A stretch of DNA of 8,937 bases from an uncultured Acetobacteraceae bacterium (GTDB lineage Bacteria > Pseudomonadota > Alphaproteobacteria > Acetobacterales > Acetobacteraceae): positions 1-8,937 of the forward strand of contig CALNAL010000368.1 of the NCBI GenBank assembly GCA_937874445.1, given 5' to 3'. A program made the position numbers and the translations under genes. Positions 1 to 6,655 of the stretch are shown in pieces. Position 1 is the first letter of the stretch; each line of letters opens with the position of its first letter. The notes under the pieces are model-generated. The model saw only the letters and a program-made list of their open reading frames with translations. It had not been told where the DNA came from and did no database searches.

Positions 1-31
1 GTTCGGGGGGCTCAGGGGGCGGGGGTGTCAT

Positions 32-49
32 AAAATTGTATACCAATTT
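32..49. promoter_or_regulatory. Operator-like palindrome, distal copy (box 1)
   Basis: An imperfect palindrome centred between 40 and 41 with core GTATACCAA, in an AT-rich island within GC-rich DNA. The arms from 31-40 and 41-50 match at 8 of 10 positions when one is reverse complemented. It shares GTATACCAA with the perfect palindrome centred 64 bp downstream. The GT...AC half-site layout is that known for the FadR subfamily of GntR regulators. No regulator gene lies in the window on this side, so the protein that binds is inferred. Confidence 0.55.
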
Positions 50-78
50 AAAAAAGAAAGGCTGGTGCGGCTGATGTC

Positions 79-108
79 TTGCCTCTCTTCCTGAAAATTT
101 GGTATACC
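79..108 (+). promoter_or_regulatory. Candidate sigma-70 promoter for the acid-sugar operon
   Basis: TTGCCT at 79-84 (4 of 6 to the -35 consensus) and TATACC at 103-108 (4 of 6 to the -10 consensus) are separated by 18 bp. The -10 element lies inside the perfect palindrome at 95-114, a common arrangement for repressor control. Transcription would start near 115 and leave a leader of about 200 nt before the permease start. The match is moderate and other starts are possible. Confidence 0.3.
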
Positions 109-114
109 AAATTT
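95..114. promoter_or_regulatory. Operator-like perfect 20-bp palindrome (box 2)
   Basis: AAATTTGGTATACCAAATTT is a perfect 20-bp palindrome centred between 104 and 105. It fits the t.GTa-tAC.a pattern described for FadR-subfamily GntR operators. The centre-to-centre distance to box 1 is 64 bp, close to six helical turns, so both sites would face the same side of the DNA and two dimers could cooperate or loop. It overlaps the candidate -10 element of the permease promoter, which would suit repression relieved by the acid-sugar ligand. Binding is inferred, not shown. Confidence 0.7.
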
Positions 115-236
115 GCGGCGCGTCTCATGCCCGCCACCGGGTCTTCCCCCGGCCGCATAAAAAACAGACTCGAGGAACGCATGTCCCATTCCGATCGCCT
201 TGTGCCATCCCATCCAGGCAGTCCCCCTCCCGGGCA

Positions 237-262
237 GGATTCCTGACTCCGTTTCAGAATCC
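237..262 (+). promoter_or_regulatory. Stem-loop in the operon leader
   Basis: GGATTCCTGA (237-246) pairs with TCAGAATCC (254-262) to give nine base pairs with one bulged C (243) and a 7-nt loop (247-253). It sits 53 nt upstream of the permease start codon. No U-run follows, so it is not an intrinsic terminator. It might stabilise the transcript or influence translation. The rest of 115-315 shows no convincing gene and no recognised riboswitch. Confidence 0.4.
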
Positions 263-315
263 CACCCTCCTTCCCGCCGCCCTTGCCGACGCCGGGACCA
301 TCCCGAGAGACAACG

Positions 316-1671
316 ATGCATTTTGAACTGACCCAACTGGTCGCGCCAGTCAGCGCGATCGTTCTGTTGGTGTTGCTGATCACCAAGCTGCGGCTGCACC
401 CCTTCCCCTCCCTCATGATCGCCGCCGGCTTCCTGGGCCTGGTCACTGGGCTGGCCCCGGCGGACATGGTCAAGACCTTCCAGAAGGGGGTCGGCAGCAT
501 TCTCGGCTCGACCGGTCTGGTCGTCGGTCTGGGCAGCATGCTTGGCGGCCTGCTGCTCGATTCCGGCGGTGCCGACCGCATCGCCAACACCTTTGTCGGC
601 GCCGGCTCGAAGCGCTGGATCCCGGCCTCCATCTGTGCCGCGGCCCTGCTGATCGGCCTGCCGCATCTCTTCGATGTCAGCTTCGTCATGCTGGTGCCGC
701 TGGTTTATGCCATCGCCCAACGCACAGGCAGCCGGCTGATGCTGGTCGGCCTGCCGATGGCCGCGGGCCTCTACATCTCCCATGGCCTGCTGCCGCCGCA
801 CCCGTCGCCGACGCTGGCCCTCTCGGTGTTCCATGGCGACGCCGGGCGCACCATCTTCTTCGGCCTGCTGGTGGCCATTCCCACCGCCATCCTCTCCGGC
901 CCGGTGTTCACCTCCGTCATGGGACGCTGGCTGCCTGAGAGTCCCGACCTGTCCAAGAGCGCCTTCCTCGCCCAGCGTCGCGAGACGGCCGATGGCGCTC
1001 GCCCCGTCCCGCCGCTGCCGCTGGTGCTGCTTGCCGTTCTGATGCCCCCGGGCCTGATGATGCTGCGCACTTTCGGGCGCAACCTGCTGGCCAAAGGCGA
1101 CGTTCTCTATCAGGTTCTCGAGCTGGTCGGCGATCCGGTGGTCTCCCTGCTGATCGCGGTGCTCTTCGCGCTGTGGGCGTTGGGGCTGCGCACGGGACGC
1201 ACGCCGGCGCAGCTGCAGAAGCTGCTCGGCAAGAGCCTGGCGCCGGCGGCCGGGGTCATCCTGATCATTGGCGCCGGCGGTGGATTGAAGGAGATGCTGC
1301 TGGCCTCGCACATCGGCGAGATGATCGCCCATTGGGCGGCGCTGTGGCAGATCAATCCGCTGCTGCTGGCCTGGAGTGTCGCAGCCCTGATCCGCATCGC
1401 GGTGGGCTCGGCCACGGTGGCCACGGTGACGGCGGCCGGCATCGTCGCCCCGATCGCGCTGAACAGCGGGGTCAGCCCCGAACTGCTGGTGCTGGCCACA
1501 AGTTCCGGAAGCGTTATGATGTCACACCTCAACGATTCCGGCTTCTGGCTGTTCAAGGAATACTTCCAGCTTTCTGTTGGAGAAACGTTCCGTACATGGA
1601 CGTTGATGCTCTGCCTGCAATCGCTGCTTGGTCTGATCGGCGTGCTGCTCATCCAGGCTGTCATCGGTTAG
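316..1671 (+). CDS. GntP-family gluconate/acid-sugar permease
   Basis: A 451-residue inner-membrane secondary transporter of the GntP family (GntT, IdnT, YgbN and DsdX relatives), which import gluconate, other sugar acids or D-serine, probably with protons. The family is clear from the hydrophobic segments along the whole length, GLPHLFDVSFVMLVPLV near 114-130, the PPHPSP loop near 160-165, GSATVATVTAAGIVAP at 364-379, and the C-terminal SHLNDSGFWLFKEYF stretch near 403-417, which is highly characteristic. Length matches the usual 440-455 residues. ATG 316 is chosen over the in-frame ATG at 283 because the hydrophilic 11-residue extension is not typical of the family, and GAGAGA at 305-310 can act as ribosome binding site. 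It is first in the operon, 33 nt before the SAF-domain oxidoreductase. Context suggests a four-carbon or branched sugar acid rather than gluconate; the substrate is inferred. Confidence 0.93.
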   Translation: MHFELTQLVAPVSAIVLLVLLITKLRLHPFPSLMIAAGFLGLVTGLAPADMVKTFQKGVGSILGSTGLVVGLGSMLGGLLLDSGGADRIANTFVGAGSKRWIPASICAAALLIGLPHLFDVSFVMLVPLVYAIAQRTGSRLMLVGLPMAAGLYISHGLLPPHPSPTLALSVFHGDAGRTIFFGLLVAIPTAILSGPVFTSVMGRWLPESPDLSKSAFLAQRRETADGARPVPPLPLVLLAVLMPPGLMMLRTFGRNLLAKGDVLYQVLELVGDPVVSLLIAVLFALWALGLRTGRTPAQLQKLLGKSLAPAAGVILIIGAGGGLKEMLLASHIGEMIAHWAALWQINPLLLAWSVAALIRIAVGSATVATVTAAGIVAPIALNSGVSPELLVLATSSGSVMMSHLNDSGFWLFKEYFQLSVGETFRTWTLMLCLQSLLGLIGVLLIQAVIG

Positions 1672-1704
1672 CTCCATCCGCATCTCCAAGCTAAGGACCC
1701 TGAC

Positions 1705-3105
1705 ATGAACTATGAAATCCTGTTCCGTGATCTTGCCACGCGGCGTCTGCGGGTCGCCCTGACCGGGGCCAAGGGCGGGTTCGGGCGTTCGCTTCTCGCC
1801 CAGTGCCGCGCCATTCCCGCCATCGAGCTCGCCGCCCTTTGCGACCTCGACGTGCCGGGCGTGCAAGCCCTTCTCGTGGAACTCGGCTTCCCGGCTGCCT
1901 CTTTTTGCGTCTGCACCACTGCCGAGGAGGTGCGTTCCGCCCAGGCCGCAAAGCGTACCGCGCTGATCGCCGACCACGCCCTTTTGGCCGCCCTGCAGCT
2001 TGACGCAGTGGTCGAGGCGACCGGCGCGCCGGAGGCCAGCATGCAGATTTCGCGCGAGGCGATCGCCCGCGGCGTGCATGTGCTGATCGCCAGCAAGGAG
2101 ACGGAGGCGGTTGCCGGCCCCTGGCTGTGCGACCTCGCCCGCCGCGCCGGCGTGGTCTACAGCACGCCGGATGGCGACCAGCCGAGCAACCTGATCGGGC
2201 TGGTGACCTGGGCACGCGTGCTCGGGCTGGAGATCGTGGCGGCAGGAAAATCAAGCGAGTATGACTACGTCTTCTCTCCCGCGAATGGAGCCCTGTATTA
2301 CACCGACCGCACGGTGCAGGTGCCGGGTCTGTCGGCGCTTTGGCCTCTCGGCGAGAACATTCCTGCCCGTCTGCGCGCGCGCAGGGAGATGCTGAAGGCG
2401 TTGCCCCAGAGCGCCACGCCCGATTATTGCGAAATGAACGTGGTAGCCAATTCCACCGGCCTGGAGCCGGCCTGCGACGACCTTAGCTATCCGCTGTGCC
2501 GCATCAGCGAGCTGGCCGATGTCTTCATCCCCGAGGCAGACGGCGGTATCCTGCGCCGCACCGGTGTGGTGGATGTCTTCAACTGTCTGCGTCGCGACGA
2601 CGAGGCAAGCTTCGGGGGCGGCGTGTTCGTGGTGGTGCGCTGCAACGACCCGGTGACCTGGCAGACCCTGCGCGAGAAGGGCCACGTGGTCAGCCGCAAC
2701 GGCAAATACGCCTGCATCTACCAGCCGTATCACCTGATGGGTGTGGAGACACCGATCAGCCTGTTCTCCGCCGTTCTGCATAAGCACCCCACGGGGGGGG
2801 CTGCACAGGCAGTACATGCGGTGATGGTGGCACGCACCGAGCGGGCGTTCCGCGCGGGCGAGACGCTGTCCATGGGCGGGCATCACCATGTCATCGCGGG
2901 GGCGCGGGCCCAGCTTCTGCCGGCCAAGGCCGCGCGTGCCGGCGTGGCGCCTTTCTACGTCGCGGCCAACAAGCGCCTGCGGTGCGATGTGCCCGCCGAC
3001 ACCGTCATCATTCTCGAGATGATCGAGGCCGAGGGCTCGGAACTGGCGAACGCCTGGATCGAGTCGTTGAAGATCGACCAGCCTGCTCCTGCGGGCCGGG
3101 CCTGA
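1705..3105 (+). CDS. Homoserine-dehydrogenase-like NAD(P) oxidoreductase with C-terminal SAF domain
   Basis: A 466-residue cytoplasmic protein resembling COG4091 (predicted homoserine dehydrogenase with SAF domain). The N-terminal Rossmann fold carries LRVALTGAKGGFGRSL at 15-30 with glycines 21, 24, 25 and 27. EATGAP (104-109) and ASKE with Lys131 resemble the cofactor-binding and lysine motifs of homoserine dehydrogenases, and a DGDQPSN motif follows at 156-162. The C-terminal part, about 375-445 (RTERAFRAGETL to VPADTVIILEMIE), looks like a SAF domain. AAGGA at 1693-1697 lies 7 nt from the ATG. True homoserine dehydrogenase is unlikely: there is no ACT domain and no threonine-pathway neighbour. 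Placed between an acid-sugar permease and a DUF1537 kinase, it most likely oxidises the imported acid to the 3-oxo acid that the kinase phosphorylates, filling the place of LtnD or DenD. I know of no biochemical assignment for this family, so the reaction is inference. A run of eight Gs (2793-2800) lies in frame. Confidence 0.88.
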   Translation: MNYEILFRDLATRRLRVALTGAKGGFGRSLLAQCRAIPAIELAALCDLDVPGVQALLVELGFPAASFCVCTTAEEVRSAQAAKRTALIADHALLAALQLDAVVEATGAPEASMQISREAIARGVHVLIASKETEAVAGPWLCDLARRAGVVYSTPDGDQPSNLIGLVTWARVLGLEIVAAGKSSEYDYVFSPANGALYYTDRTVQVPGLSALWPLGENIPARLRARREMLKALPQSATPDYCEMNVVANSTGLEPACDDLSYPLCRISELADVFIPEADGGILRRTGVVDVFNCLRRDDEASFGGGVFVVVRCNDPVTWQTLREKGHVVSRNGKYACIYQPYHLMGVETPISLFSAVLHKHPTGGAAQAVHAVMVARTERAFRAGETLSMGGHHHVIAGARAQLLPAKAARAGVAPFYVAANKRLRCDVPADTVIILEMIEAEGSELANAWIESLKIDQPAPAGRA

Positions 3106-3123
3106 ACCCGGGAGAAGAGCGCC

Positions 3124-4389
3124 ATGCCGCTGCTTGGCTGTATCGCCGACGATTTTACCGGCGCAACCGATCTCGCCTCGATGCTCGTGCGCAACGGCAT
3201 GCGCACGGTGCAGCTGATCGGCGTGCCGACTGCCGGAACCGAGGTGCCTCAGGCCGATGCGGTGGTGGTCGCGCTGAAATCCCGCACGGCGCCCGTGGCC
3301 AGTGCCGTCCAGGAAAGCCTGGCGGCGCTGGCCTGGCTGCGTGCGGCCGGGTGCCGGCAGTATTTCTTCAAATACTGCTCGACATTCGACAGCACGACAC
3401 GGGGGAACATCGGCCCCGTCGCCGATGCCCTGCTGCACGCATTGGGAGAGCGTTTCGCCCTGATCTGCCCGGCCTTTCCCGCCAATGAGCGCACCGTCTA
3501 CCAGGGGCACCTCTTCGTCGGCTCCCGTCTGCTCAACGAGAGCGGCATGGAGAAGCATCCGCTGACCCCGATGACGGATGCTGACCTGGTGCACTTGATG
3601 GCCGCGCAGAGCACCGGCGAGGTAGGTCTGATTTCGTATCGAACGGTGGCGGCCGGAGCCGAGGCGATCGCCACCGCCCTTGGAGAGCTGGCCGGGCAGG
3701 GGATCCGCTACGGCGTTGTCGATGCGCTCGACGACGGGCATCTGCGTGCCATCGGCACGGCCATCGCCGGGCAGGTGCTGGTGACAGGCGGCTCAGGCGT
3801 GGCAATGGGTCTGCCCGAGAATTTCCGCCGCGCCGGCCTGCTGGCCGCCAACCCCGACCCCGGCGCGTTGCCGGCGGTCTCCGGCGCCGCCGCGATCCTC
3901 GCCGGCTCGTGCTCGCGCGCGACTCGGAGCCAGATCGCAGCGGCGGAGCGGCATTTGCCCGTATTGCGGCTCGATCCGCTCGCGCAGCCCGACCCCGAGG
4001 TGCTGCTGACCTCGGCACTCGATTGGGCCGGGAGCCGTCTGGGCCGGATCCCGGTGGTGATCGCTGCCTCCGCCGCGCCGGAGGCCGTGGCGGCCTTGCA
4101 GGAGCGGCTAGGCCGCCAGCGGGCCGGCGAGCTGGTGGAGGGCGTGCTGGCGCGCATCGCCGAGGCCCTGCTCGCGCGCGGAGTGCGTCGGCTGCTGGTG
4201 GCCGGGGGAGAAACCTCCGGGGCTGTGGTCTCGCGGCTGGGAGTGCAACGCCTGCGCATCGGCCGTGAAATCGCCCCCGGCGTGCCCTGGACCCTCGCCG
4301 AGGGAACGTGCGGGCCCCTGCGCCTCGCGCTCAAGTCGGGCAACTTTGGTGGTCCGGAATTCTTCACCCAGGCCTTCGCGGAGGATTGA
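3124..4389 (+). CDS. otnK: DUF1537 four-carbon acid sugar kinase (3-oxo-tetronate kinase, OtnK type)
   Basis: A 421-residue cytoplasmic kinase. The family phosphorylates the terminal hydroxyl of 3-oxo-tetronate (or related acids) with ATP to give the 4-phosphate. The N-terminal substrate domain starts with GCIADDFTGATDLASMLVRNG (about 5-25), followed by KYCSTFDSTTRGNIGP (83-98) and CPAFPANERTVYQGHLFVG (115-133), all hallmark stretches of OtnK. The C-terminal nucleotide domain has TGGSG (221-225), GSCSRATRSQI (261-271), AGGETSGAVVSRLG (360-373) and the closing LKSGNFGGPEFF (403-414). Length is normal for OtnK. GGAGA at 3111-3115 lies 8 nt before the ATG. It starts 18 nt after the oxidoreductase and ends 9 nt before the OtnC-like gene. 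Assignment to the family is firm. The exact substrate is less sure, since the usual dehydrogenase partner is missing and other DUF1537 members act on branched acids such as 3-oxo-isoapionate. Confidence 0.92.
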   Translation: MPLLGCIADDFTGATDLASMLVRNGMRTVQLIGVPTAGTEVPQADAVVVALKSRTAPVASAVQESLAALAWLRAAGCRQYFFKYCSTFDSTTRGNIGPVADALLHALGERFALICPAFPANERTVYQGHLFVGSRLLNESGMEKHPLTPMTDADLVHLMAAQSTGEVGLISYRTVAAGAEAIATALGELAGQGIRYGVVDALDDGHLRAIGTAIAGQVLVTGGSGVAMGLPENFRRAGLLAANPDPGALPAVSGAAAILAGSCSRATRSQIAAAERHLPVLRLDPLAQPDPEVLLTSALDWAGSRLGRIPVVIAASAAPEAVAALQERLGRQRAGELVEGVLARIAEALLARGVRRLLVAGGETSGAVVSRLGVQRLRIGREIAPGVPWTLAEGTCGPLRLALKSGNFGGPEFFTQAFAED

Positions 4390-4398
4390 GAAGCGATC

Positions 4399-5025
4399 AT
4401 GACGGAACAGGAAGCTCGAGCCCAGCTCGTCGAACTTGCATCCAGCCTGTTTGCGCGCGGGTTCTCGGTGGGCAGTGCCGGTAACATCAGCGTGCGCCTT
4501 GAGGAGGGCGGTTATCTCATGACGCCGACGAATTCCTCCCTCGGGCGTCTCAGTGCCGAGCGCCTGTCGCGACTGGACGCGGATTTCTGCCCGATCGCCG
4601 GCGACAAGCCCTCCAAGGAGGTGTTCATGCACCGCGCCTTCTACACGGCGCGCCCCGAGGCGGGGGCGGTGGTGCATCTGCACTCCACCATGGCGACGGC
4701 CGTGGGCTGTCTGGCAGATGTGGACACGGAAAACCCCATCCCTCCGCTGACGCCCTATTTCGTCATGCGGGTGGGCCGGCGCCTGCCCCTGGTGCCCTAC
4801 TTCCGTCCCGGCGACCCCGCGATGGGGCCGGCGATCGCGGCAGCGGCACGCGATGCCCGGGCGGTGCTGCTGGCCAACCACGGCCCCGTCGTCTCCGGTC
4901 GCACGCTGGTCGATGCCGTCTATGCCGCCGAGGAACTCGAGGAGGCGGCCCGGCTGTTCCTGCTGCTGCGTGGCGCTTCGTCCCGCCTGCTTACTCCGGC
5001 GCAGGTCGAGGCGCTGCTCGCGTAG
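4399..5025 (+). CDS. otnC: Class II aldolase-family 3-oxo-tetronate 4-phosphate decarboxylase (OtnC type)
   Basis: A 208-residue zinc enzyme of the class II aldolase/adducin family. In characterised tetronate pathways OtnC decarboxylates 3-oxo-tetronate 4-phosphate to dihydroxyacetone phosphate and CO2. Visible landmarks are GSAGNIS (25-31) for phosphate and substrate binding, SKE with Glu74 as likely catalytic acid/base, HLH with His93 and His95, and LLANHGPV with His161 as third zinc ligand. TPTNSSLG (42-49) is typical of the OtnC branch. Length is normal. The start follows the kinase stop by 9 nt with AGAAG just upstream, so translation is probably coupled. It is the last gene of the operon. 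Its final 106 bp are overlapped on the other strand by the LysR gene, and no intrinsic terminator is visible after it. L-fuculose- or L-ribulose-phosphate aldolase activity is an alternative for the family, but the adjacent OtnK argues for decarboxylation. Confidence 0.9.
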   Translation: MTEQEARAQLVELASSLFARGFSVGSAGNISVRLEEGGYLMTPTNSSLGRLSAERLSRLDADFCPIAGDKPSKEVFMHRAFYTARPEAGAVVHLHSTMATAVGCLADVDTENPIPPLTPYFVMRVGRRLPLVPYFRPGDPAMGPAIAAAARDARAVLLANHGPVVSGRTLVDAVYAAEELEEAARLFLLLRGASSRLLTPAQVEALLA

Positions 5026-5924
5026 CCGTCCGCCGTCGTGCCGAACGCGGCGACCACGGCCTCCACGAAGGACCTGACTTTCGCCGTCGGCGGCCGCCCC
5101 GCCGGATGGAGCACGCGCATCGGGCGTGCCGATCCTTCGTAGTCGGGCAGCACCCGCACCAGCCGGCCAGCCGCGATCTCGCCGGCGAGCACGTCTTCCG
5201 GCCCGAGGGTGATGCCGAAGCCCTCCACCGCCGCGTGCAGCAGCGCCTTCCACTCGTTGCAGTGGAACCGTCCCCCGACCTTCGCCTCCTCGCGGGTCCC
5301 CCCGCGCGTGAAGATCCATCGGCACGACAGGGGGGAAGCGCCCAGGGAATAGACGAGGCAGTCATGCTCCGCGAGGTCGGCCGGGGTCCGGGGAGGGCCG
5401 CGCCGGGCGAGATAGGCCGGAGCCGCGGCGGCGATCAGCCGGTAGGGCGCGAGCGGGTGGGCTACGAGCGAGGCGTCCTCCTCCCCGCCGATGCGGATCA
5501 GCACCTCGAACCCCTCTTCCAGCGGATCGACCATGCGGTCGCTGAGGGTGAGGTCGATCTCCATTTCGGGGTAGCGGGCGAGATATCCGGTCATGAAAGG
5601 CGCCAGGCTGAACGAGCCGAAGGTGACCGGCGCGTTGACGCGCAGCACCCCGCGCGGCCGCGCCTGCATCGCCTGCGCCAGAGCCTCGGCGGCCTCGGCC
5701 TCGGCGAGCACGCTGCGGCAGCGCTCATAATAGGCGCGCCCGACCTCGGTGAGGCTCTGGCGGCGGGTGGTGCGATGGAGCAGGGCGGTGCCGAGGCGGT
5801 CCTCGAGAAACACCACGTGCTTGGCGACCATCTGCGCCGAGAGCCCGGTGGCCTGCGCCACGGCGGCGAAGGACCCCAGTTCGGCGGCCTTGACGAAGAT
5901 GGCCATGCTGGTCAGCCGGTCCAG
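4920..5924 (-). CDS. LysR-family transcriptional regulator 1 (CTG start)
   Basis: A 334-residue LysR-type regulator on the minus strand. The N-terminal helix-turn-helix spans about 4-62 (MAIFVKAAELGSFAAVAQATG, then the LLHRTTR segment near 48-54). A substrate-binding domain fills about 93-290. I place the start at CTG (5922-5924) rather than the ATG at 5904-5906. A perfect AGGAGG (5930-5935) ends 5 nt before CTG but 23 nt before ATG, and the added residues read (M)DRLTS followed by MAIFVKAAE, restoring the usual LysR amino terminus. The gene is divergent from the NADP-binding oxidoreductase, 101 bp apart, and probably regulates it. Whether it also affects the acid-sugar operon is unknown. The last 37 or so residues are rich in Ser, Ala and Arg, lie on the complement of otnC and extend beyond the usual LysR end near FVEAVVAAFG, so this tail may be non-functional. 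Confidence 0.9.
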   Translation of the reverse strand: MDRLTSMAIFVKAAELGSFAAVAQATGLSAQMVAKHVVFLEDRLGTALLHRTTRRQSLTEVGRAYYERCRSVLAEAEAAEALAQAMQARPRGVLRVNAPVTFGSFSLAPFMTGYLARYPEMEIDLTLSDRMVDPLEEGFEVLIRIGGEEDASLVAHPLAPYRLIAAAAPAYLARRGPPRTPADLAEHDCLVYSLGASPLSCRWIFTRGGTREEAKVGGRFHCNEWKALLHAAVEGFGITLGPEDVLAGEIAAGRLVRVLPDYEGSARPMRVLHPAGRPPTAKVRSFVEAVVAAFGTTADGYASSASTCAGVSRRDEAPRSSRNSRAASSSSSAA

Positions 5925-5929
5925 GATTA

Positions 5930-5935
5930 CCTCCT
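5930..5935 (-). promoter_or_regulatory. Perfect Shine-Dalgarno deciding the LysR 1 start
   Basis: On the minus strand AGGAGG is followed by TAATC and then CTG. Spacing of 5 nt to CTG is good, while the first ATG is 23 nt away. This supports initiation at CTG 5924. Confidence 0.75.
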
Positions 5936-5947
5936 GTTGGTTGGGAG

Positions 5948-5973
5948 TATCGGTTGAAATGCGATATTTATCG
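5948..5973. promoter_or_regulatory. Inverted-repeat cluster between LysR 1 and the divergent oxidoreductase
   Basis: Three 5-bp half-sites alternate in orientation: TATCG (5948-5952), CGATA (5962-5966) and TATCG (5969-5973). The first pair forms TATCG-N9-CGATA, which contains ATC-N11-GAT and resembles LysR-type boxes. The second pair forms CGATA-TT-TATCG. The cluster lies in the divergent promoter region, where LysR regulators usually bind to repress themselves and activate the neighbour. Binding is inferred from position and symmetry. Confidence 0.5.
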
Positions 5974-6025
5974 GGAAATCGTCGCTAATTATCCTGCGTT
6001 CCCATCGGATCGCAAGGAGAGTCCC

Positions 6026-6655
6026 ATGAAGATCGGCATCATCGGCGCGGGCTTCGTCGGCCGGGCCATCGGCAAGCTGGCGGTGCGCGCCGGCCATCAG
6101 GCAATGCTCAGCAATTCGCGGGGGCCGCAAACCCTGTTCAGCCTGCGCCCCGGCATTGGCTGCGAGATCGGCACGGTGGAGGAAGCCATGGCGTTCGGGG
6201 AGATCGTCGTGGTGGCGGTTCCGCTGCTCGCCTACCGCACGCTTCCCGCGGCGCCGCTGGCCGGCAAGCTGGTGATCGACGCCGACAACTACTATCCCGA
6301 GCGCGACGGCGCCGTGCCCGAACTCGACCGCGGGGAGACCACCACCAGCGAGATGCTGGCGCGCCACCTCCCTGGCGCCCGCGTCGTCAAGGCGTTCAAC
6401 GCCATTCCGATGGGCGATCTGGAGCATGGCGGCCTCCCCGCCGGCACTCCCGGACGGCGAGCCCTGCCCATCGCCGGCGACGACGCGGCGGCCAAGGCGG
6501 TAGTGGCAAAGCTGATCGACGCCTTCGGCTTCGATGTCGTGGACGCCGGCGCGCTGGCGGAAGGCTGGCGCTTCGAGCACGGCCGTCCGGCTTATTGCGT
6601 GCCGCTCGATCGCGAGGCCCTGGCGAAGACCCTGGCCGGCACGAACCGGACCTGA
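6026..6655 (+). CDS. NADPH-dependent F420 reductase-like NAD(P)-binding protein (COG2085)
   Basis: A 209-residue single-domain Rossmann protein of the COG2085 family (F420H2:NADP oxidoreductase-like). MKIGIIGAGFVGRAIG has glycines 7, 9 and 12 of the dinucleotide fold. SNSRGP (29-34) follows the second strand and is the usual NADP 2'-phosphate-recognising segment. DADNYYPERDG (85-95) and VKAFNAI (121-127) are conserved in the family. The start at ATG 6026 begins exactly at the Rossmann strand and has AAGGAGA at 6014-6020; an upstream in-frame TTG at 5954 would add 24 residues across the regulatory repeats and is rejected. Many proteobacterial members are not known to use F420, so the physiological electron acceptor or substrate is unknown. 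It is divergent from LysR 1 and convergent with LysR 2. There is no sign that it belongs to the acid-sugar pathway beyond proximity. Confidence 0.9.
   Translation: MKIGIIGAGFVGRAIGKLAVRAGHQAMLSNSRGPQTLFSLRPGIGCEIGTVEEAMAFGEIVVVAVPLLAYRTLPAAPLAGKLVIDADNYYPERDGAVPELDRGETTTSEMLARHLPGARVVKAFNAIPMGDLEHGGLPAGTPGRRALPIAGDDAAAKAVVAKLIDAFGFDVVDAGALAEGWRFEHGRPAYCVPLDREALAKTLAGTNRT

Noticed and set aside
5..25. G-rich stretch at the left edge as a possible G-quadruplex
   Set aside because: Only three separate runs of three or more Gs are present, one short of the standard motif.
99..326. 75-codon + strand frame in the leader
   Set aside because: It starts at a TTG within the operator palindrome, has no ribosome binding site and overlaps the permease start.
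28..1332. Long minus-strand open frame (434 codons) opposite the permease gene
   Set aside because: Its product is Gln/Arg/Gly/His-rich low-complexity sequence typical of the complement of high-GC coding DNA, and the + strand holds a clear GntP protein.
2251..3741. 496-codon minus-strand open frame across the oxidoreductase and kinase genes
   Set aside because: It is antisense to two well-recognised genes and has no recognisable domain; long antisense frames are expected at this base composition.
5763..5783. A 21-bp stretch (5763-5783) identical to one near 7675-7697 as a DNA repeat
   Set aside because: It encodes the conserved LLHRTTR helix segment in both LysR genes, so shared protein sequence and codon bias explain it.
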